A stretch of 64,000 bases of DNA, from the NCBI RefSeq assembly GCF_000699445.3, contig NC_067196.1:91793364-91857363 (forward strand). The letters run 5' to 3'. Shown here one piece after another: positions 53,378 to 64,000 of the stretch (position 1 is the stretch's first letter; every line of letters begins with the position of its first letter). The notes beneath the pieces are model-generated. The model searched no databases, was not told where the DNA came from, and saw only the letters and a program-made list of their open reading frames with translations. Source of the stretch: Schistosoma haematobium. Its lineage: Eukaryota > Platyhelminthes > Trematoda > Strigeidida > Schistosomatidae. The position numbers and the translations under genes are program-made.

Positions 53378-53985
53378 AATGGTTGAGATTATGAGTCAGT
53401 TGAAGCTGGACCACTATGGAAAACCTGGAAGCACTGGACAGACGTTTCTTTCTAGTATGGGACTCCTCAGCAATGGGCACCCACGATCTCGCCCCCCGCG
53501 AGATTTGAACCTAGGACTCATAATCTCAATCATTGAAATTTCTGTAATATTCACAGACCCCTTCTGATACTAGTCAACAAATGCTCACTGGTGACTGGCT
53601 TCAAGATGTATATACTGGAGTTCTAGTGAGAAGAAGTGACCAGTGGAGTTCAACCAGGTCTGTAGTGAGGTAGTAACTCACTGATAACAATGGTAGATGT
53701 GTCGCTGAATTTTGTGGATTATTTGAAGTTATACATTAACATCGTTGGATTCCGGTTCAGTGGTCTTGTTGTTAAGCGCTCGCGCACGAGACTGATAAGT
53801 CCTGGGTTCGAATCTGGCGAGGCGGTAGCGGGATTGTGGATGCCCATTGCTGAGGAGTCTCACAATAGAACGAAACGACCTTCCAGTGTTTCCAGGTTTT
53901 CCATGATGATCTAGCTTCAACTGACTCATGATCTCAAACATTGAAATTACTATAATACCCACAAAACCCCTTCTGACATATGTAT
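53378..53985. repeat. SINE family A foldback
   Basis: Minus ribozyme/B-box side (53378-53530) then plus tail, lead-in, tRNA head (B box GGGTTCGAATC) and ribozyme block (53843-53895: CTGAGGA, GAAA, TTC triplet, weak helix II), second tail. Confidence 0.8.
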
Positions 53986-54354
53986 TTACAATTTTATTAT
54001 AGACATATTATAAAAATAGTAAATTTTATTCATTTCTTATACCAGAATCATTCAAAATGATTGACATTAATTAGTTAATTGATTGATTAATTATTGATTC
54101 TTTTTTAATATTTTATCCCTTTAATTGTAATTTGTGTATTATATAATCTAAGTAACTAACTAGATATTTCACTATCATTATACTATTTACATATATCAAA
54201 AGTGACGTGTATATACATTATGTCCAAGAAATATGTACAATAAATAAAGTAATAATGATGATTGAACAGTAACTAGTCAAATGACAGATTGATTAAACCA
54301 TATGGATATAAACATTAATGATGATGTAATATATTTTATGAATATATTTCAATG

Positions 54355-54404
54355 ATTACACTTGTTACCATTTATGAATGAACATAGGCTGTCTATCAGC
54401 ATTT

Positions 54405-54469
<65 letters not shown>

Positions 54470-54920
54470 CCTTGTCCTGAGTAATACTTTTCAGTTATTT
54501 CCATTTACTATCCATACTTTTCATGTCTGCTTACAATTCTCGACGCACTATGTGATTCGGCCTTCCTCTTTTTCGTTTCCTTTCATGATTTTCATCGTCT
54601 TTTCCTAATTTTTCTCTTCAGCTGGGAGCTGGTTTGTTCTCTCATACAGTAGGCCGTTGCTGATGATATCTGGCCAACGGATTTTAAGTATCTTTCGTAG
54701 GCAACTATTTATCAATGCTTGTACCTTCTTGATGACGGTTATAGTAGCTCTCCAAGTTTTAGCTCCGTACAGTAGAACTGTTTTGACACTCGTATTGAAG
54801 ATTCTGACTTTGATATTGGTTGAGAGACTTATTTTGAGTTTCATATGTTCTTCAATTGTAGGAATTCTGTCTATGCCTTACCAATCCTCATTTTTACATC
54901 TATATCAGATCCTCTTTCCG
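54355..54920 (-). mobile_element. RTE-clade retrotransposon, 3' part with TA expansion
   Basis: RTE end on the minus strand (TSVKTVLLYGAKTWRATIT in a neighbouring frame). A TA array (54407-54468) sits where other copies read CAGCATTCTCCATCCAACC, so a simple repeat has grown inside the element. Confidence 0.8.
54407..54468. repeat. TA dinucleotide array
   Basis: About 31 TA units inside an RTE fragment. Confidence 0.95.
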
Positions 54921-55234
54921 TAGAAAACAATCTTGCTAGAAAGCAAAACGCTAACCAGAACATTTTAATGATAATATTCATATATTACTCTAATATTAGT
55001 ATGTTGATTATGTTTTTGGAACATGCTCTTAGTAGGTAAAGAATGTTCATTTGCAGAATGTCGAGCTTGAAATGCTTAACGTTAAAAATTAAAAATTAAT
55101 TTTCATCTTTCACCTGGAATAACACTGACACCGACGGTTTGAAATGATCTGAAATATGAATGAGAAAGAATACTTGAAAGAATTACATATGGTCATTTGT
55201 AAATAGGAATCAGTCTTCTAGTTATGACATCGTT

Positions 55235-55625
55235 GAAATACATTTTGTATCGGTTGTTTGAATCTTCCCATTGATGTTTAGGATTGAAATTGATCAGTCT
55301 CTTATTGGCATATGTAAATTTTGTTCGGATTACCTTGATATTGCCTTAAATCACAAACATTATCAGTAGAGATGGTTATTGGTTAGCAGTGGAATCCAGG
55401 GAGTGTGTTCTATTCTATTTGGGACTCATCCCGTTGTACAAGTTAGTAGCTATCATATCTTAGTAACTAAGTGTACGACGAGATGGCGTTTGGAGCGAAC
55501 GGTACTGGGTCCGAGTCTCAGTGTAAACATCAACTCTGGGATGGAAGTGCATCTAACTGACGACTCTTATATAAGACGCAGCTCGCATACTGGATTCCAC
55601 TGCTAGCCACCATCCATCTCTGTTT
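55235..55625. repeat. SINE family B foldback
   Basis: Minus 3' body and ribozyme side (55240-55443) abuts a plus tRNA head (B box GGGTCCGAGTC) and ribozyme block (55545-55600, CTGACGA but decayed GAAA region), ending at the TGCTAGCCACCATCC text. Confidence 0.8.
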
Positions 55626-56534
55626 ATAATCATTAAAATAGTTTGTCACGGAGTTGCCTAGTTTTTCTCTCTCCTACTAAATCCAAGGGAAAAATGTTAC
55701 AAGACATGTATTAAAACTTATATGATGACCGTTTGGCTGAAAAAATTCCGATTTGTAGAACTGTGTATATACAATCATTCTTTGAATATACCAACAAAAT
55801 TTGCTAATACTGTATACTCTGAAAGATATTTCTAACCAAACGTGATTTGATTTTGAGATTCATCTTTAACTGATAGTAAGCTTTGAGAGATGAGGTGTCC
55901 TTATGTAAGTCGAAAAGCAGTATGTCACAAATAAAGCTACTGTAATGATCATTAACCAATTTAATCAAACTAATAATCAAATAGTCAGTTTATATAACAG
56001 ATTGATATAAATTGTTGTGTGACCTTTGTCTGACCTTTACATGTTCAAGCCTAGCTTTATTAATAATATGGTATGTATCCATGTCCATTCCCATTTGCTT
56101 ATATTATTCCCTGTTCATTTCCATATACGTGCTCGTATTGATTTTTCACTATTAACTTTTAACATAATATATATGTGCTCGCCATGTTTGTCCCTCATCT
56201 GTACTCTAATTGGTTATCCGTAGTTCAGATATTATTTACCCTATATACAAAATAAATTAACTATTATTCAGAGAGTAGATTAATTATAGCTACACCAGTC
56301 TGTATCTATTCAATCTCCATATTCATTTGTTCAGTTTGGTTGCTCACACGAACGTCAGAAGTATACATGTTTTAAATGAGATTCGTATTTACCTTTTTAT
56401 TCTTACGTTTTAACAATATGATTAGTCGATTGAAGATATACTAAGCAAAGTAGGCTAAATATTTCATTAGTATAATCTTCGTTTCAACATATTGGAATGA
56501 AACACGTGCACAAAACCGTCTCCATAAACTGCTC

Positions 56535-56735
56535 ACTAATTATGTTGGAGTTTTCTTCTCTGAGCTGAAGGGTTTGATCGTGGAGAATTCATCATTATTC
56601 TGAACGACATTATCAGTACAAACTTCAGGTAGAAGTGAAACATTCAGATTCCTCCACATATGGGTCACAGCTTGTCCTGTAGACCCCGATGTTGATTGGT
56701 CCTTGTTGACCTTCTCCACCATGTCAATTGAATTT
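56535..56735 (+). repeat. Repeat family D copy, longest
   Basis: TTATGTTGGAGTTTTCTTCTC to GACCTTCTCCACCATG. The minus frame 56540-56722 is not supported as a gene. Confidence 0.7.
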
Positions 56736-56769
56736 GTGGAAGAATCGTTCCCCCCCTAAAGTTTTGTTA

Positions 56770-57381
56770 CCTCAACACTAGTCAACATTGCGCGTCATGA
56801 TAATCAGTGTTCAGGCGTACGTAAAACGTCAACCAACAATCTCAGTCATGAAGATTCACAACCTCATCGACTGATTTACCGTCATCATACCCTAGTACCC
56901 TACATCTAACCCCACTATTACTTAACCGTTCATCCCAGCAGATGCGACCAATATTTCTAAGACATATGTGGTCATGTAGTAGTAGCTTACGAGCATCTTC
57001 TACTCATAATGGCCACGTTCCGCAGCCATATAGTTAAACAGAACGAACTGCTGCACAGTATACTTGTCCCTTAATTGATAGGCTGATATCTCGCCTTCGC
57101 CATGGGTGGTGACGTAAGTTGGCAAAAGTTAAACGAGCTTTTCGAATCCGTGGTGAGATTTCTTCAGACACTAACCCATTATGGTTGACCAGACATCCGA
57201 GATAAGTGAAGTTGTCGGCGCGTTCGACTACTTCACTCCTTATCCTTAGTTCAGGTGTTGATGCAGGCCAGTCCTGAAGCAACAAATTGCATTTAGAGTG
57301 GAAGGAACGCATCAAGAACAAAATACTATCTATTAATATTCCTAAATCAAACATACATTGATAAAGATGTTTGATTTTCAA
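56770..57381 (-). mobile_element. Second non-LTR retrotransposon, RT C-terminal part
   Basis: Minus strand: CNLLLQDW, NFTYLGCLVNHNGL, RIRKARLTFANLRH, WRRRDISLSIKGQVYCAAV, then after a frameshift LLYGCGTWPL, HDHICLRNIGRICWDERLSN. This NLRHLWRRRDISLS...KGRVYxAAVRSVLLYG pattern is a fluke non-LTR RT end, distinct from the RTE copies (perhaps CR1 clade). Interrupted, so dead. Confidence 0.75.
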
Positions 57382-57489
57382 CTTCTAAGTTGCAAGTTCA
57401 AATCTTAATCCATATACTTTAGTTAAGACATTCAAATGGTATCCTCAATCGCTGTTGCTTGAGGTATAGTCCAAATCTAAATATATATT

Positions 57490-58075
57490 AGGTTTTACCA
57501 GGTACAGCGGTCTTGAGTGCTGTTAGAGGTATGGGGGCAGTTAGCACTTCCCGGTTGCCCACACCGCGGAAGGGTTCTTCTCTAGGTATCTGAAAACGAC
57601 GTTGGTTTATAGGTGGTCTTAGTGATTTGAGAGCGTGACCACAATGCCCAAAGGACAACGGCTTCAGGCCGGTTACACACGACCATTTTGTGGGTAGTTT
57701 TCGTGTTAGTCCAGTACTTGTTGGGACCTTACCTCCAGAAACAGATATCCGTGGGATAAGGAGAGGTGCGCATTTTTAGAGTCGACCTTTTCTAACTCCA
57801 CCCTTCCTTGTGGGAAGACAGCATCGCTGTTATGCTGGCTGTCTGAAGGAAACACCTTACTGCTATCATACCTCTGTACTGTCAACAGTACAATTTCGCC
57901 TTCGGGCCTTGGGTTTGTTGCTTTTAGTCTTACCGTTCTTCAACCCACCTGTTTAGCATGGTAAGACCTTGAAGAACGATTGTTCCAACCAGTATAGCTC
58001 AATTGGTTCATCACGATAGGCAGTCCCGACCATCACGTCACGGTAGCAACAACGCTGGACAATCTTTCTCTTATA
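57490..58075 (+). mobile_element. GC-richer block, probably 5' region of a non-LTR element
   Basis: CAGGTACAGCGGTCTTGAG through CACGGTAGCAACAACGCTGG, with composition unlike its flanks. Its end recurs at 53268-53345. No ORF is retained. The link to the 56770-57381 family is a guess from adjacency. Confidence 0.45.
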
Positions 58076-58891
58076 TATGTTACCACGATTGAATTAACTA
58101 CTTCTATGAATCCGGTGTTCATCTTGCTATGTTAATGAACTATGGCAACTTGAACCGATGCACATATATATGCATCAAGAAACATTGATGTTTTTCTTTT
58201 TGAAAAAAAAAACAACACAATCATTCACCACTTTGTTTCTATTCCATATAAGGAAAACCTAATAGTGAATAGATATGAATTGGGTTGTTTACTTCTTTTC
58301 CCTATTTATTTCTATATAAATTCGTAAATAATATATATATCTATATACATAATAAAGGTAATAATGACTGTGCACTTTCTAAATGTAGAAAGAGAGAATC
58401 GTTTACATTGATCATATTAATACCCATTATCTGCTTATTTTATACCTCATTATGATTATTATTATTATTATTATTATCGACAAACATCTTATTTCTTCTA
58501 ACTTTCTTCTTTCTTCATTTATTCGTTTCCTCATTTCTTATATCCTCTTGTTAACTTACTTCATTTCACCTGCTTCATCAGTATTCGTATTAACATGCAA
58601 ACATGTTTGGCTATTTAACTAGTTTATTCTTTATCTATTTCCACCGCCCTCCCTCCCTCGACCTAATTTTTTTCTTTTTCTTTTTTAATCAGCATACTCT
58701 AAATTCACGTTTATGTACCCACATTTAGAAGATAAACAAAGATTGGGGTATTTAGGATTATTATTTTTCTTTAAAAATTCCTGTAACGTACAGGAGGGAG
58801 GGGGGTAAAAATGTACTAAAAAAATGTAAACTGTAGGCATCTGTAAGTATGTAGATTCATTGAGATAAATGTATAAGTATAACAATATGGT

Positions 58892-58954
<63 letters not shown>

Positions 58955-59269
58955 CATTCAATGATGAATAAGCATGTACAGGTACATGTATGTGTAAATT
59001 ATATGCTACAGAATATACTAATGTAATCAAGGACAAATTGTTCATTTCCCGTACTCTATTTAATCCTTTCAAAGAAAGAATCGTAACATATAGGGAATGA
59101 GATATGACTTAGATATTTTCGATTTTGATTACCAAAAATCTTCTTTTAAATGTCGTTGTGATCAATCAAAGCATCATTATCATAATTATTTTTTGTGAAA
59201 GACCTCTATTATACTTTTAGTGATCCTTAATCTAACTCCATTTGGATTACATGATGAATGTTATCGAGT
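58076..59269. other. No gene recognised; TA and TTA arrays
   Basis: TTA run at 58452-58477 and a TA array at 58892-58950 with about 29 units. Otherwise AT-rich single-copy-looking sequence. Confidence 0.6.
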
Positions 59270-59775
59270 TATCACAATTGATTGATCCCTGGGTGGTGAT
59301 CAATGTCATGCTTGTCTAGTCCTTATTTAGTGCAGATCGAATGCTATCGATCATGTTGCAATGTGGCCACCAGTCTAGGTGACTCGACACTGCGGGCACT
59401 ATATATTGAGATTAGATAGTGGTTGGAGGTAGTCGACAGGAAACCCTGGACCCGGGTTTCGTGCTACTTGGCACTTGTCAGCAAGGTGTACGTGTAATCT
59501 TGACGGAACTGCACTAATAAGGACTAGACACGCATGACATTGATCGCCACCCAGTGATCAATCGATTGTGATTACATCTCAGTCCTACAGGAGGTTAGTC
59601 ACGGCTCGGATAGCTCAGTGGTAACGTCTCTGACTGTGAAACTGGGTGACACGAGATCGAACCCGCCAAGGAGCACCAGGTCCCTCAAGGTTACAGGTAC
59701 ACCTTGCTAACGAGTGCCAAGTAGCACGAAACCCCTGTTCAAAGTTTCCTGTCGACTACCTCCAACCACCATCGA
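59270..59775. repeat. SINE family C foldback with best tRNA head
   Basis: Minus arm (59272-59508) ends at its ribozyme side; plus arm then reads body, tRNA head GGATAGCTCAGTGGTAACG, B box GAGATCGAACCC, and ribozyme block. Minus ribozyme (59443-59490): CTGACAA, helix II GTGCC..., GAAA, perfect helix III ACCCGGGT, GTC, helix I ACCTTG/CAGGGT. Plus ribozyme (59700-59745): CTAACGA, GAAA. Each core has one key substitution. Confidence 0.8.
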
Positions 59776-60644
59776 GTGATCGAAATATACCTACCTTTAA
59801 GTTAGTGAATAATGAAGTCAAATAAGTCAAGCACAAGAATTGATGTCTTGAATATGTATATTTTGTATAATCATTGATCAGAACATACGATCAGTGAGAT
59901 GGAGCACAGGAAGTGAAGAGAAATAACAAGGAGTGGAGAAGGTGTGTAAGTCAATTTGATTCAACCAAGCATGAATCGATATTTATAGTCGAACAAAAAT
60001 AAGTTACAGACATGTGATGAATAAGATATGAAATGCATACACATACGTTCATATAAAAAGAAAGACAAAATCAAAATATGACTCCAGACGAATGAACAAA
60101 TTGCCTTGTTCAAATGTTCGAATAAGTTATGTGGGCTTAGTATTAGTAACCGACACTATATACTATATGTAAATGAAATCAGAAAAAAAGATAATGATGA
60201 TGATGACGACGACGACGACAAAAAAACAGTTAGAAAATAATTAAAGAAGCATTCCAAAAAGAATTTCATTAAATGATAGCGAATAAAGAACAATGGAGTA
60301 AAAGGTATGCATGAAACATTAACATTAATTCACATTTAAACGTCATAAAACATTATAGAGTATGCTTCGTTTCTTCTTTAAAAAAAAAGAACATAAAGGA
60401 CATTGTCATATATTTTTCGGATAACTACAATATAGAAAGAAACGAAGCTCAACAGAGGGAAAGCAAAAAAATGAAGAGAACAGAGCACGCTTTATTAGAT
60501 TTCATTAGCATTTACTCGTATTCACATGTATATACTTCTGTTCGATGAATAAAACAAACTACAATGAATACATTTTCTATTCAACGGACTTTATGAATAA
60601 AATATGAAACTTTTAAACGGTATCTATAATAATCAAACACCGTT
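59776..60644. other. No gene recognised
   Basis: A-rich sequence with a GAT/GAC run near 60198-60220. No repeat family from this window recognised. Confidence 0.5.
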
Positions 60645-61225
60645 AGTGGCTAGTAGTGGAATCCGCGATGCGCGGTTCGTCTTATTTACGACTTGTCAGC
60701 TGGATGTGCCTACATCTCAGACTTGATGTTTACTCTGGGACACGAACCCAGTACCGTTCGTTTATAAAGCTTGTGACCTAAGACAATATCGAGATAGTTT
60801 GCAAAGGATGCACATATTCCAACAAGAGACTGATCAATTGCAGTCCTAAACACGAATGGGAAGATACAAGTAAACAACAATATCAAGCGAACTTAAAACT
60901 CCACCCCTTTACACAAGCAGGTGGTTGTCAGGACTCAGTAGCTTAGTGAATAACGCAATGGTGTTTGAAGCGAACGGTACTGAGTTTGAGTCGCAGAGTG
61001 AACATCAACTCTGAGATGCAGGTAAATCTAGCTGACGAGTCCCAGATAGGACGAAACGCTCGTTCTAGATTCAACTGCTAGCCACTATCCGCGTTTGCTT
61101 ATAAAACTCGTGATGTAAGGCAATCTCAAGGCAGTCCGCACAGAATGCACATATGCCAATAAGAGACCAATTAATTGCTGAGCTAAACAACAATGGTAAT
61201 TTACAAGTAAACAATACCAAACTAT
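60645..61225. repeat. SINE family B foldback with dimer junction
   Basis: Minus ribozyme side and partial tRNA (60648-60765), 3' body in plus sense (60766-60900), junction CGAACTTAAAACTCCACC, then a full plus monomer with A box AGTAGCTTAGTGAATAACG, B box GAGTTTGAGTC, intact ribozyme and 3' body. Confidence 0.85.
61020..61075 (+). ncRNA. Hammerhead ribozyme in SINE B with covarying helix I
   Basis: ATCTAG, CTGACGA (61031-61037), helix II GTCCC/AGGAC, GAAA, helix III ACGCTCGT, triplet GTT, then CTAGAT. Helix I has T-A where other copies have C-G (ATCCAG/CTGGAT), a two-sided change. The core is intact (GTT fits NUH). Confidence 0.7.
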
Positions 61226-61509
61226 CTATAATAAGAAATAATTATGTTAATCTCTTTGATGACTGAACTCTTTGTGAATTGGCTATGGTATAGATTTTAC
61301 TTCTTTACTGATCATGTAGTTTTTAGATTGAAGTATTTCAGGGATGTGATAATTCATCTTGGTTTATGATAACATTACATGCATACTTCATATGATAACT
61401 GTTCAACTTTCTTATCTGATAGTATAGTATAATACAGATTTTGCTATGATAGTTGCATTTTCTTTTGTTTCCTTTGTACTATTCAAATTTATGTTCATTT
61501 AATGTCGGT

Positions 61510-61566
61510 TATTAATTTACTCTGAAGAAGTGGCTTACATTTAATCACGAAACATCAGAAATATAA
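61510..61566 (+). ncRNA. Candidate Penelope-type minimal hammerhead
   Basis: CTGAAGA (61522-61528), GTGG...TCAC helix II with a 10-base loop, GAAA (61549-61552), very short helix III ACAT, triplet ATC. Helix I pairs CT/AG plus TT/AA with one mismatch. No tRNA head is nearby. Short-helix-III hammerheads occur in Penelope-like elements. Confidence 0.4.
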
Positions 61567-61704
61567 CTTTTTCACTCATTAGGATATAATAATAAAAAAC
61601 ATACTTATTATTTATAATCAGTATTCAACTAAGACTGAAGGTTTGTGACATTAACTGGCTAATCAATTAAAAACAAATAAAATTAGGTAGCTGTTTTATT
61701 CATC

Positions 61705-61980
61705 TTGTGGTGTGTGCTACTGATGTCAGTAGATATAAGTAGTATGTATCGTTAATCGAAAGTGAAATGCCTGAAGGCAGAAAGTTAAGAAGATCGAAGG
61801 AAAGAGAATGAGAGCAGAGAATGATTGGTGTGGAAGTGAAGGAACACTCAAGTCTGAGACGATTGATGCATAATTTGCAAATGAAGTATTTACTACATGT
61901 TTCTTAGATTTCACTAACAGATTCTGTAATTTTGTGTTCAGATGCATTCGATTATCCCCATTTGTGTTCTCGTTCACTAA
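61705..61980 (+). mobile_element. LTR-like repeat, about 275 bp
   Basis: Starts TGTGGTGTGTGCTACTG and ends GTGTTCTCGTTCA, so TG...CA is possible. Inverse copy at 34435-34713 and a fragment at 19313-19445. The minus frame 61726-61977 is within it and not a gene. Gypsy-type origin is a guess. Confidence 0.5.
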
Positions 61981-62384
61981 AATATAACAATATCATGAAT
62001 CTAAAGTAGGATTTTTATAGACTATACAAATGATTATCAGTTATAATCAGTATGAAGGTTATTGAATATTCATGAGCTTTTCTACATGGTTACATCGGTT
62101 TCGTTAACAACACAAATCTGTCTAGCACATAATTAATATATGGGGCTACTTACCACATCTGAATAACCCTCTATTACTTACATATATACAATATTACATG
62201 TTATCATTTGGCATCATAAGCAGTTTGAAATTCATCTGACAAGTTAATCAGTACAGAAAAGTAGGCGATCATTTTGGTCTTTCATAGTGTTTAAAAGAAA
62301 TAGTTTTTTTTTATAGGTTGAAACAAAATATAAACTTGCTACTAGTTTCATCTAAATCACAGAACAATCTAAGTTAAATAACCA

Positions 62385-62680
62385 CCAAACATTTGAAACC
62401 ACTGGACTGTCATTTAGCTTTGGTATCGAACTTCTCAGTAGTACGCCTTCGTCATCTCATAAATGGGAATCGAACCCTATGGACTTATAGTCTCATGACT
62501 GAAACAGGATCCAATGGTTTACAAATTTGATTTCAATCAATTCACAGTAATGTACGACAATTTTTCACTGTTTTCGGCAAGTATCTTTTTTCGTTTACAC
62601 TCAACACTGTTTAACTCCATTGTTTCTCAGTAAAACTCTGAAAATCTTCCCTCAAATTTAGTCATTGATGAGTAAATAAT
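62385..62680 (-). repeat. SINE family A copy, old
   Basis: Ribozyme block with CTGAGAA core (G8 to A), minus B box GGTTCGATTCCC, then lead-in and tail text, all diverged. Confidence 0.65.
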
Positions 62681-62844
62681 AATTGTCAATATGAGTTGTC
62701 TAGATTGTTGAATTTCATTTAAACTAAGGATATGTCCACTGAGGAATCTCAGGAAGTGTGCTTGGAATAAAGCCATCTCGTTTTATAATCAAAATGTAGA
62801 TAATTCTTTTTAGAATACATTTAACATTTATATAGTTAGTATCG

Positions 62845-63140
62845 AAAGGAGTTTTGTGGAGATTGTATTAATTGCAATGGTTGAGCCCATGAATCAATTG
62901 AAGCTAGACCACCACGGAAAAGCTGAAAACACTGGATGGCCGTTTCGTTCGCCGGTTCAGTGGTCTGATGGTTAAGCACACGCGCGCGAGACTGATAAAT
63001 TCTTGGTTCGAATCCGGTGAGGTGGGGTCAATGATGCGCATTGATGAGGAGTCTCATAATTGAACGAAACGCCCGTCCATTGCTTTCAGGTTTTCAATAG
63101 TGGTCTAGCTTCATTTGAATCATGATCTCAACTATTTATA
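62845..63140. repeat. SINE family A foldback
   Basis: Minus tail to the middle of the ribozyme (62845-62958) joins exactly to a plus tRNA head (CGGTTCAGTGGTCTGATGG, B box GGTTCGAATCC) and ribozyme block (63035-63085, ATGAGGA core). Confidence 0.8.
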
Positions 63141-63377
63141 TAATTGATAAATATTTGATAATGAATGAATATATATACGCAGATCACACTGATCATAGAT
63201 TTTATTGAAAGTAATCATTAATTAAGATAGGATAATTGTTACCAAGAAGAAAAGTTTATAGTGATCAATCGATCTGTTATATAAACTAAACCTTAAAATT
63301 AATCAATCAACATAAACTTCTCTTTCTGATACTAATTACACAGATTTCATACACATAGTTCTCTTTATCATTATGAA

Positions 63378-63865
63378 ATTATTTATTTATTTTAACACAT
63401 AGATATTCGTACAAGGAGGCACCAACTACATATGCGCCACACAAATCTCATTCGATATGTGTGAGGGCTGTGATACTGCCCAGGTGCCCAAACCGAAGCA
63501 GGTGGTTTTCTTAGGGGGCCACAACCCGAGCCTTCTACCTGAAGGTCTGATCCACAAGGCAGTGGAGCATCGTAAGGAGATGCAGTCTCATAGAAGCCGA
63601 TGACAAACGATTGGTTCATACGCCATTTGTTCCCGCAGGATACTGGAGCCCATGTGCACCATTGGTTTGGAATCCAGTTAAGGCGTCAGACATTCGCTTT
63701 TCGTCCTCTCATTTTCGTAAACAACAGTAGTGCCACGAGAAGGCAGTGAGTAGGACTTCCCTATCAGAGGCTATATACGCGTGGCCATGTGAGAGCGTTT
63801 CGAGAGGGAGAGCGGACTCTCCCCACCCTCGACCATACCAGGGCATTTAGGGGCATCATTTTGAA
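63378..63865 (-). mobile_element. Non-LTR retrotransposon 3' end, family F
   Basis: ATTTATTTATTTTAACACAT then GAGGCACCAACTACATATGC, parallel to 43866-44425. Minus frames 63392-63619 and 63764-63964 are untranslated-region chance frames. Confidence 0.65.
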
Positions 63866-64000
63866 AAGAGCAAGAATAGAGGTTCTAGCAGAATAGTATG
63901 AATTCATTTCATTTCGTTTGATTCTCGTCAGCTGCTTCCAACCTGTGATATTTATAAATAACAATTACACAATGGATTTAAATTACTAACATGAGAGGGT

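Noticed and set aside
57034..57381. Host gene encoding the NLRH...WRRRDISLS protein
   Set aside because: It is the end of a non-LTR reverse transcriptase with frameshifts.

Overview
The window is AT-rich animal DNA from a blood fluke (Schistosoma, species not resolved). Three things point there. The repeats include SMalpha-type, tRNA-derived elements carrying the schistosome hammerhead ribozyme. There are many 5'-truncated RTE-clade retrotransposon copies (SR2/Perere-3-like) with TTAC/GTAA tetranucleotide tails. The single recognisable gene has very large introns and a low-complexity, Asn/Ser-rich amino terminus.

One protein-coding gene is present, on the + strand: an NR4A (Nurr1/Nur77-type) orphan nuclear receptor. 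Exon A (21709-25176) encodes a huge disordered N-terminal domain and the first zinc finger. Exon B (41557-41686) encodes the second zinc finger. Exon C (48703-49136) encodes the C-terminal extension of the DNA-binding domain and part of the hinge. The reading frame is continuous across the three exons and gives 1344 residues. The ligand-binding domain was not found in the window, so it should lie beyond position 64000 after an intron of at least 14.8 kb.

The rest is repeats. Positions 1-21690 (upstream) hold RTE fragments, SINE copies, a Penelope-like remnant and a nested solo LTR. Intron 1 (25177-41556) and intron 2 (41687-48702) hold the same families, an inverted pair of MITE-like elements, a 0.3-kb GTA array and a 0.2-kb GAT array. 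Downstream of exon C there are more SINEs, RTE copies, a second non-LTR family and LTR-like copies.

The most notable signal is in the SINEs. Three distinct tRNA-headed families (called A, B and C here; B is SMalpha-like) each have a hammerhead fold a short distance after the pol III B box. In each family helix III is an 8-nt palindrome with no loop, and the palindrome differs between families (core CGGCCG, CGCGCG or CCCGGG). Many copies are foldbacks, with a minus copy abutting a plus copy. One family A lineage has lost the catalytic G8 while several members keep paired helices. Several core-intact hammerheads lie in the sense strand of the NR4A introns.

All repeat boundaries are read by eye and are good to about 10-20 bases.
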